Of a stretch of 9,619 nucleotides of DNA, positions 1 to 5,800 are shown piece after piece. This stretch comes from Alistipes sp. CAG:831 (GTDB taxonomy: Bacteria; Bacteroidota; Bacteroidia; Bacteroidales; UBA932), in assembly GCA_000432775.1 (NCBI GenBank), contig HF990397.1, positions 95,544 through 105,162 of the forward strand. The letters are read 5' to 3'. The notes beneath the pieces are model-generated. The model saw only the letters and a list, made by a program, of their open reading frames with translations. It ran no database searches and was not told the origin of the DNA. The translations under genes and the position numbers were made by a program. Positions within the stretch are counted from its first letter, which is position 1; each line of letters begins with the position of its first letter.

Positions 1-321
1 TACGCCAAAATGGCAGCCGATGCCGCCGTACTGATCGTACCGTGCGGAGACCGGGACCGGTTCCTGAGCGGGGAAGGTATGACATACTGGGTGCAGGACC
101 TCTCGGCCGCTTCCGAAAATATCCTGCTGGCAGCACACGCCATGGGACTTGGAGCGGTATGGACCGGGGTCTACCCTATCCGCGAGCGCATAGCCGATGT
201 CTCCCGTATCCTTGAAATGGAGGACAGCCATGTCCCGTTCTGCGTCATACCCATAGGTTGGCCTGCCGACAATCCCGAGCCCAAGGACAAATGGGACACA
301 GGTAAAATCCGCTACAGATAA
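1..321 (+). CDS. Nitroreductase family protein, C-terminal part (5' end outside window)
   Basis: The reading frame is open from the first base and ends in TAA at 319-321, giving about 106 residues. The visible part contains the C-terminal hallmarks of the FMN-dependent nitroreductase fold: QDLSAASENILLAAHAMGLG (the helix lining the flavin pocket), AVWTGVYP, and the closing VPFCVIPIGWPADNPEPKDKW segment. Small members of this family run to about 170-180 residues, so roughly the first 70, including the N-terminal Arg/Ser flavin-phosphate contacts, lie upstream of the window. The family reduces nitroaromatics, quinones or related substrates with NAD(P)H in the cytoplasm; the substrate here cannot be read from the sequence. 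The ATG at position 10 is an internal methionine, not the start. Family assignment is firm, the specific role is unknown. Confidence 0.92.
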   Translation, partial: YAKMAADAAVLIVPCGDRDRFLSGEGMTYWVQDLSAASENILLAAHAMGLGAVWTGVYPIRERIADVSRILEMEDSHVPFCVIPIGWPADNPEPKDKWDTGKIRYR

Positions 322-340
322 CCAGGCCCGCCTGCACAGG

Positions 341-400
341 TGTATGTTTTTTTGACAGCTATCAAAAAATTAGACACTTTCTGTATGATTTTTTGACAGC
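341..400. repeat. Imperfect 19-nt direct repeat, two copies 41 bp apart
   Basis: The copies are TGTATGTTTTTTTGACAGC at 341-359 and TGTATGATTTTTTGACAGC at 382-400, with 18 of 19 bases identical. The first copy also opens a near-palindrome at 348-369: TTTTTTGA (348-355) and TCAAAAAA (362-369) around a 6-nt centre. The pair sits between the nitroreductase stop and the permease start. The 41-bp period, near four helical turns, would put both copies on the same face of the DNA. It could be a pair of operator half-sites or duplicated promoter elements, since each copy carries a TTTG/TTGACA-like core. Function is inferred. Confidence 0.6.
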
Positions 401-412
401 AACCGATTTCAA

Positions 413-466
413 AGATTTTGCTAAATCATTGTGCCATAATCAATTAACGATTATGGCACAATTTTG
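413..466 (+). promoter_or_regulatory. Inverted repeats before the permease gene (possible operator)
   Basis: A perfect 14-bp inverted repeat, ATTGTGCCATAATC (428-441) and GATTATGGCACAAT (449-462), flanks the 7-nt spacer AATTAAC. It is immediately preceded by a shorter hairpin, GATTT (414-418) and AAATC (423-427). The repeat ends 37 bp before the permease ATG, a position typical of a repressor or activator site. It is AT-rich and followed by only four T residues, so an intrinsic terminator for the upstream gene is less likely but not excluded. CAATTTTG at 459-466 is one base from the Bacteroidetes -7 box TAnnTTTG, but I see no matching -33 TTTG at the right distance. The regulatory role is inferred from symmetry and position. 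Confidence 0.5.
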
Positions 467-499
467 GTTATATAAAGGAATGATATTATACCGACCAAT

Positions 500-2833
500 A
501 TGAAATCATTCCTCAGATTCATCTCCCGCAACCGCCTCTACACGGTGATAGAGGTGGCAGGCATGGCCATTGCCCTTGCCTTTATCATTTTCATAGGTAC
601 GTACGTGACTCAGGAGAGCAGTTTCGACACTTTCGTCAGTGACGATGTGTACGTCGGCTCGGATTCCGAGTTCTTCGGTCTCAGCGGCAGCATCAAGGGC
701 TCTGTGGAAGGCCGTTATCCCGACATTGAGGCCATATGCCGCCTTATAGGTCTCAAATACCTCAGCGGAATGGCACAGAGCGTTACCATAGGCGATGAGA
801 CCATGGCCCAGAATGCCCTGTGCGTAGACTCCAGTTTCATGTCCCTTATCCCCATACCCATGGCCGTCGGGGACAGGAACAGTGTACTCGAGACCATCAG
901 CTCAGTCATTATCTCGCAGTCATTCGCCGACAAGTGGTTTCCGGAAGGAAATGCCGTAGGCAATACACTGGATATCACGATAGACAATGGAAAGGCCAGC
1001 CTGACTGTCACAGGCATCTTCGAGGATATGGAACGGACGGTACTGCCGCAGTGCGACATGATATACCGGCTGGAAATGCTGGAGAGGCACGCACCGTACA
1101 TCACCCGCAACGGCAACGGCACCACAGCTACCTTATACAAAATCAGGCCGGGAGCCGATATCCACGCCATTTCCAGCGGAATACTAGGCATCCTGAAGGA
1201 GAGCGACGCGCTGTATATGTCCGGTATCTGCTCCAAATACGACCTTATACCGTTCAAGGAGATACACTATGGCATAGGCTCCTCCTTCCCCTTACCTTTC
1301 GAGAACATTGTCAACCGGGATATGTTGCGGATATTCACAGCTGCCGGAGTGCTGCTGCTGGTATTTGCCCTGCTCAACTACATTTCCCTCACCACCGCCC
1401 AGGTCGGATTCAGGGTAAAGGAGATGGCCACCCGCAGGCTGATAGGCTCCTCCCGCGGAGGCATCGTACTGCGCTATATCGGAGAGTCCTTCGCCGTGAC
1501 TGCCGTATCGTTCATTCTCGGTTTCCTGCTGGCCGAGGCTACCGCGCCTTGGTTCAGCACCCTCATAGGCAAGACCTACAGCCCGCTGTCGTCCCTTACC
1601 TGGGGGACTGCCGCAATGTGGGCCGGAGTCATAGTGCTGCTCTCCGTTCTGGCCGGTATCATACCCGCCCTGATGGTTTCCCGCTACAGGCCGCTCGACA
1701 TAGTCCGGGGAGAGTTCACCAAGGCCAGCAAGATGATACTCGGACGGATATTCCTCGTGGTGCAGAACGTCACCGCCATAGGAGCCGTAGCCATTGCAAT
1801 AGCCATGTTCCTCCAGCTCCGCCACATGGTGGAGAAGCCCATGGGTTATGTCCGGGACTCACTTGTCAATGTAACTGCAACCAATACCCAGGATTACGAG
1901 GATTTTCTCATAGACAGGCTGAAATCCCTGCCGTGCGTGGCGGATGCCGGTCTGATACAGGGTTGTCCTGCCGGGAGCAGCAGATCCAGCTGGGGAATGG
2001 AACTCAATGGCAACCGGTATGCAGTAATCCTGTTTGACGGGGACACCACGGCCATGAGACTGCTCGGAGTAAAGGTTCTCAGCCAGAATTCGGACCCCTT
2101 GCCCAACTCCTTCTATTTCACCCGCAGGACGGCCATAGCATTAGGCATGGATATGGATGCGACACTGTTCGAATACGACTTTGGCAGCATGAATGTATGC
2201 GGCGTCATAGACGACCTGTGGATGGGCAATGCCAACTCCACCGACAACGACCTGCTGGTATGGGCCGTACAGTCCTCCAGACCGGAGCAGCTCGTCAATA
2301 TGCGGTCATTAGTTGTGAAAGCCAACGGCGATCCGGACGATGCCGTCCGCGCCATCAGCGAATTCTACGCAGCGGAAAAGCCGGAACTGAAAGTAATCGT
2401 CGATACCTACGAGAACATCTACCGCCAGACGTATAGCGCCGAGAACCGCAGCCTGAAGCTCATCGGCGTCTTCGCCCTGCTAACCATCGTCCTGACGGTC
2501 ATGGCCATGGCCGCCATGAGCACCTACTACGCCCGCCAGAGGGCCAGGAGCGCGGCCATACGCAAGATCATGGGCTGCCCCAGGGGCGAGATATACACCC
2601 ATACCCTCGTCAGTTTCCTGTCAGCCTCACTTATCGCAGCCGTCATTGCCGTACCGCTGATATATACCTTCACAGGACGCTGGCTGCAGACCTACAGCTA
2701 CCGCATCGGCAACTATTGGTGGATCTACCTGCTGGCCCTGCTGATTGTGGCGGCCATAGCCGTCGTGACCATCACGTACCGGGCCGTACAGCTGATGAAC
2801 ACCAATCCGTCCACAGCCCTCCGCAAGGACTGA
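500..2833 (+). CDS. ABC transporter permease, MacB/FtsX type
   Basis: This 777-residue inner-membrane protein has the double MacB-like layout common in Bacteroidetes. A first membrane helix (about 13-36) is followed by an extracytoplasmic domain (about 40-270). A first FtsX module has helices near 278-300, 329-350 and 368-392, closing with SRYRPLDIVRGEF. A further helix (about 414-440) leads to a second extracytoplasmic domain (about 445-650), and a second FtsX module has helices near 655-677, 701-724 and 738-760, ending in MNTNPSTALRKD, the usual end of this family. Such permeases couple a cytoplasmic ATPase to movement or release of lipoproteins, peptides or drugs by mechanotransmission. 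No ATPase gene lies in the window, so its partner must be encoded elsewhere. The ATG at 500 is chosen because the hydrophobic N-terminus follows directly; an AAGGA lies too far upstream (20 nt) to act as a good ribosome site. The substrate is unknown. Confidence 0.93.
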   Translation: MKSFLRFISRNRLYTVIEVAGMAIALAFIIFIGTYVTQESSFDTFVSDDVYVGSDSEFFGLSGSIKGSVEGRYPDIEAICRLIGLKYLSGMAQSVTIGDETMAQNALCVDSSFMSLIPIPMAVGDRNSVLETISSVIISQSFADKWFPEGNAVGNTLDITIDNGKASLTVTGIFEDMERTVLPQCDMIYRLEMLERHAPYITRNGNGTTATLYKIRPGADIHAISSGILGILKESDALYMSGICSKYDLIPFKEIHYGIGSSFPLPFENIVNRDMLRIFTAAGVLLLVFALLNYISLTTAQVGFRVKEMATRRLIGSSRGGIVLRYIGESFAVTAVSFILGFLLAEATAPWFSTLIGKTYSPLSSLTWGTAAMWAGVIVLLSVLAGIIPALMVSRYRPLDIVRGEFTKASKMILGRIFLVVQNVTAIGAVAIAIAMFLQLRHMVEKPMGYVRDSLVNVTATNTQDYEDFLIDRLKSLPCVADAGLIQGCPAGSSRSSWGMELNGNRYAVILFDGDTTAMRLLGVKVLSQNSDPLPNSFYFTRRTAIALGMDMDATLFEYDFGSMNVCGVIDDLWMGNANSTDNDLLVWAVQSSRPEQLVNMRSLVVKANGDPDDAVRAISEFYAAEKPELKVIVDTYENIYRQTYSAENRSLKLIGVFALLTIVLTVMAMAAMSTYYARQRARSAAIRKIMGCPRGEIYTHTLVSFLSASLIAAVIAVPLIYTFTGRWLQTYSYRIGNYWWIYLLALLIVAAIAVVTITYRAVQLMNTNPSTALRKD

Positions 2834-2842
2834 CATGCATGG

Positions 2843-2858
2843 CAGGCAGGCCTGCCTG
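2843..2858. repeat. Perfect 16-bp palindrome after the permease gene
   Basis: CAGGCAGG meets CCTGCCTG with no spacer, 10 nt after the permease stop codon. As RNA it could form only a short GC-rich hairpin with a tight loop, and no T-tract follows directly, so it is not a convincing intrinsic terminator. It might bind a dimeric protein or be chance. Six-base palindrome ATGCAT lies just before it at 2835-2840. Confidence 0.45.
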
Positions 2859-2916
2859 TCGAAACTGCCACACTGAGTTCGGCATGATTTTTTCAATACT
2901 GTCAGGCATTGATTTA

Positions 2917-2931
2917 TTAAACAGAGTTTAA
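2917..2931 (+). promoter_or_regulatory. Small inverted repeat touching the metallopeptidase start codon
   Basis: TTAAAC (2917-2922) and GTTTAA (2926-2931) flank AGA and end at the base before the ATG at 2932. The same leader contains ATGATTTTTT (2884-2893), a 10-nt match to the second copy of the direct repeat before the permease gene. The site could serve as an operator or influence initiation, but a 6-bp AT-rich repeat can easily arise by chance. Confidence 0.25.
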
Positions 2932-3603
2932 ATGGGTTTAGAACTACTACTTATCATCGTCATCGCCATTGCCGGCATGATAGTGCAGGGCAGACTGCAG
3001 AAAGTATTCGCAAAATATTCACGTGTAATGTTCCACGGAGGGCTTACGGGACGGGAGGTGGCAGAGAAGATGCTGCGTGACCACGGTATCCGCGACGTGC
3101 GGGTAACCAATGTCAGCGGCCATCTCACCGACCACTACAACCCCGCCAACAAGACCCTGAACCTCTCCGACTCGGTATACAACAGCAACAGCGTTGCGGC
3201 GGCGGCAGTGGCAGCGCACGAATGCGGACACGCCGTGCAGCACGCCGAGGGCTACGCCTTCCTGAAGATGCGCTCCGCCCTCGTGCCCATAGTGCAGTTC
3301 TCGTCGATGTTCGCCCAGATAGTGATCATTCTGGGACTCGTCATGATGAACGTATTCCCCTCCCTGTACTGGATCGGCATCGCCATGTTCTTCATGATAT
3401 TCCTCTTCAGTGCCATCACCCTGCCTGTGGAATACAACGCATCGGCCCGCGCCTTAGCATGGCTGGAACGCTCCAACACCCTTTCAACCGTTGAGCTGGA
3501 CCAGGCCCGCACGACCCTCCGCTGGGCCGCCCGCACCTACCTCGTCGCAGCCCTCAGTGCCCTGGCCTCCCTCGTCTACTACCTCGGGTTCCGCAGGGAG
3601 TAA
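2932..3603 (+). CDS. YugP-like membrane zinc metallopeptidase (Zn_peptidase_2 family)
   Basis: The 223-residue protein has the usual length and layout of the YugP family. An N-terminal membrane helix (about 2-20) is followed by a cytoplasm-facing segment with the GLTGREVAEKML and NLSDSVYNSNSVAAAAVAAHE blocks, then the zinc motif HECGH (96-100), in which His96 and His100 should bind zinc and Glu97 act as general base. Two hydrophobic helices follow (about 117-140 and 147-165), and then LPVEYNAS, whose Glu167 is the likely third zinc ligand. A last hydrophobic stretch lies near 204-218. All expected catalytic residues are present, so it is probably active. Substrates of the family are poorly known; a membrane-protein quality-control role is inference. 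The start is fixed by an in-frame TAA at 2929-2931. It lies 98 nt after the permease gene on the same strand and could be read from the same transcript. Confidence 0.93.
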   Translation: MGLELLLIIVIAIAGMIVQGRLQKVFAKYSRVMFHGGLTGREVAEKMLRDHGIRDVRVTNVSGHLTDHYNPANKTLNLSDSVYNSNSVAAAAVAAHECGHAVQHAEGYAFLKMRSALVPIVQFSSMFAQIVIILGLVMMNVFPSLYWIGIAMFFMIFLFSAITLPVEYNASARALAWLERSNTLSTVELDQARTTLRWAARTYLVAALSALASLVYYLGFRRE

Positions 3604-3609
3604 AGATAT

Positions 3610-3635
3610 AAGGCGGCTTATGCTGCCTTTATTTT
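3610..3635 (+). terminator. Probable intrinsic terminator after the metallopeptidase gene
   Basis: AAGGCGGC (3610-3617) and GCTGCCTT (3622-3629) form an 8-bp stem with one G-U pair around the loop TTAT, followed by TATTTT. It begins 7 nt after the metallopeptidase stop and ends 13 nt before the next ATG, which suggests the downstream peptidase gene is expressed separately or by read-through. The T-tract is short and interrupted, so efficiency is uncertain. Confidence 0.6.
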
Positions 3636-3636
3636 C

Positions 3637-3642
3637 AGGAGA
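3637..3642 (+). promoter_or_regulatory. Shine-Dalgarno-like ribosome binding site
   Basis: AGGAGA lies 6 nt before the ATG at 3649. Most other genes in the window have no such sequence, as expected for Bacteroidetes, so this one stands out and supports the chosen start. Confidence 0.55.
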
Positions 3643-3648
3643 TTTACC

Positions 3649-5793
3649 ATGAATAAAATTGTACTGCTACTTACTTCGGCACTCCTGCTTTGCCTATGCA
3701 GTTTCCACAACAAGACAGATGATTCTACTTGTTACAACATGAACATCGAGACTGTCAAGGATGGCAATCCGGTTCTGTGGAGGACAAACTCGCAGCATTC
3801 TGATTACGCCTTTTCGTTAGATTCGATTGAAGGTCTGGGATATTGCCTGAGCATTAAGTCTCCGGACGGGAGGAAAAGCCAATTCGGCTCCTGGTCAAAT
3901 ACCATTTCGGAACGTTTCGATGGAAAGTGGCTGACACTTTCGGGATACATCAAAACCGAAGATGTCCGGAACGGCTATGCCGGACTCTGGGTTCGGGTCG
4001 ACCCTGATGTTTCGTTCGCAAATATGAGCAATAACGGCGTCAAGGGTGACTCTGACTGGAAAAGATACGAGCTAACCGTACCGTACAGTGAATCAGCCGA
4101 GCAAATTGTTTTTGGAGGGATGCTGATCGGGGAGGGGCAGGCATGGTTTGACAATTTCTCGATTTACATTGACGGAGTTCCGGTCTGCCGACTTGACGGA
4201 AAAGATGTAAACACTCCGGAAAAAAGTGATTCCGTTTTCCGCGGACAGCTTCTCCATGGCGAACTCTCCAACTCACAGGCAATGCGCCTATTCGACCTAT
4301 GCAAACTCTGGGGCGCAATGAAATATGCCCATCCCGATGCTATGAATGGAGACATCGACATGGACTTGGAACTGGCCAAAATCCTGCCTGCCATAATAAA
4401 TACTGACAATGAGGATTCCGTGCAGGTTCTGCTGAGAGAGTGGTGCAGACCCGGCAACATTCCAGAGACTGGCAACAGTGTGGCTCCCGCATGGGCCTAC
4501 TCCAACACATCAGCCTATATCAAAGACCTCATGAACAGTTTCTGGTCTGCTGATTTCACGCGGGAATCCCACTACATCCGTCTGGAAATCAACAGCGTGC
4601 CTAATTTTCAGAATGAAAGGAGATATGAAGACATCACTTTCCCCTCACAGCCATTACAACTCCTGAGCCTGTTCAGATTCTGGAATGCCGTGCAATATTA
4701 CTATCCCAACATCGGGAGCATCCCCAATTGGGACGATGTTCTTGAAGAATACATCCCGATATTCATGAACGCAGAGTCAAAGCAGGAATACGTGTCGTCA
4801 TTGAACAGGCTTTCGCACGAGATATTTGACGGGCACAGCCAGGTGTATGCGGAGAGCGACCCTTACAGAATACTGTACGGCTCAAAGAAACCGGACCTGG
4901 AGGCTAAGTTTGTCGGCGATAAATTATATGTCTCAAGTGCCGGTGAAAGCGCACGCGCAATAGAGCCGGGAGACAGGGTCATTTCCATCGACGGACAAAG
5001 CGTCAGCGGGATATACGACAAGCGGGAGCATCTGACAATTGCCGCGAACCAAGGCGCCATCAAGCTTAGAATCAGCGAGGAAATCTTCAGGACAGATGGA
5101 GACTCTCTGAGCCTTGTCCTGCAGTCAGCAGACAATAATGCACTGAAAGAAATAACAATACCGGCATTCAGCACCATGCCGGGCACATCAGAGCCGGCAT
5201 CCGACACCTGCTATAAAGAGATAAACGGAGTCGGGTATATCGATGTCGGGAGTCTGAAGCAGCAGCACCTTACTTCCTTATGGAATTCAATAAAAGGGAC
5301 AAAGGCGCTTATAATCGATCTGAGACCATACCCCAACGAGTATATTCTGTACAGATTGGGCGACATGCTCGCTGACGGCACTTACAAATTTGCGGAAATC
5401 CGAAGATTACGCACTGTCAGGCCCCGTGATTTTGAGATAATCGATGCAGAGCCATTAAGAGGCAGCGAATCATCCTCCTACCAAAATCCGATATACGTGA
5501 TAATCGATGAAGGCTCATTCAGCCAGTCAGAATATACCGCCCTGGCATTCACGTCATTGCCCAACGCAAAGTCAGTCGGCAGACAGACCTCCGGGACTGA
5601 CGGGGACATCTCGACAATATGGCTGCCGGGAGGTGTATTGACCGGATTCAGCGGAATATCCGTATTGGACAGAGACGGGAATCCCACATACCGTGTCGGC
5701 CTGACTCCTGATATAGAGGTACAAAGCACGGTCGACGAATTGAAAGACGGTTCCGACGCCCTGTGGGAATATGTACTGGAACTGGCAAAATAA
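3649..5793 (+). CDS. Exported S41-family peptidase homologue with N-terminal beta-sandwich module
   Basis: The 714-residue protein begins with a signal peptide (hydrophobic core about 4-18, with cysteines at its end; a lipoprotein anchor is possible but the lipobox is poor). Residues about 30-178 resemble a carbohydrate-binding-type beta-sandwich (GYIKTEDV 99-106, AWFDNFSIYIDG 165-176). Two related helical segments follow, LFDLCKLWGAMKYAHPD (214-230) and LLSLFRFWNAVQYYYPN (338-354), then FDGHSQ with His396. A PDZ-like part contains GDRVISIDG (441-449). The S41 core has ALIIDLRPY, DEGSFSQSEYTAL, SGTDGD and LTPDIEV (685-691). By alignment with Tsp, Ser625 is the nucleophile, and the residue 25 positions on is Thr650 instead of the catalytic Lys. 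This fits tricorn-type members that use a Ser-His-based tetrad, with His396 a candidate. Base composition appears lower in GC than the neighbours and codons more A/T-ending, a possible sign of transfer. Its substrate is unknown. Confidence 0.85.
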   Translation: MNKIVLLLTSALLLCLCSFHNKTDDSTCYNMNIETVKDGNPVLWRTNSQHSDYAFSLDSIEGLGYCLSIKSPDGRKSQFGSWSNTISERFDGKWLTLSGYIKTEDVRNGYAGLWVRVDPDVSFANMSNNGVKGDSDWKRYELTVPYSESAEQIVFGGMLIGEGQAWFDNFSIYIDGVPVCRLDGKDVNTPEKSDSVFRGQLLHGELSNSQAMRLFDLCKLWGAMKYAHPDAMNGDIDMDLELAKILPAIINTDNEDSVQVLLREWCRPGNIPETGNSVAPAWAYSNTSAYIKDLMNSFWSADFTRESHYIRLEINSVPNFQNERRYEDITFPSQPLQLLSLFRFWNAVQYYYPNIGSIPNWDDVLEEYIPIFMNAESKQEYVSSLNRLSHEIFDGHSQVYAESDPYRILYGSKKPDLEAKFVGDKLYVSSAGESARAIEPGDRVISIDGQSVSGIYDKREHLTIAANQGAIKLRISEEIFRTDGDSLSLVLQSADNNALKEITIPAFSTMPGTSEPASDTCYKEINGVGYIDVGSLKQQHLTSLWNSIKGTKALIIDLRPYPNEYILYRLGDMLADGTYKFAEIRRLRTVRPRDFEIIDAEPLRGSESSSYQNPIYVIIDEGSFSQSEYTALAFTSLPNAKSVGRQTSGTDGDISTIWLPGGVLTGFSGISVLDRDGNPTYRVGLTPDIEVQSTVDELKDGSDALWEYVLELAK

Positions 5794-5800
5794 AATGCAC

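Noticed and set aside
323..353. Possible terminator of the nitroreductase gene: CAGG/CCTG hairpin (323-334) and a T-run at 347-353
   Set aside because: The stem is only 4 bp and lies 12 nt away from the T-run, and the T-run belongs to the direct repeat.
341..466. Complete sigma-70 or Bacteroidetes promoter from the TTGACA/TTTG cores
   Set aside because: No TATAAT-like or good TAnnTTTG box lies at the proper spacing from either core.
2866..2892. Possible terminator TGCC/GGCA followed by a T-run in the permease-metallopeptidase gap
   Set aside because: The stem is 4 bp with an 11-nt loop, too weak to call.
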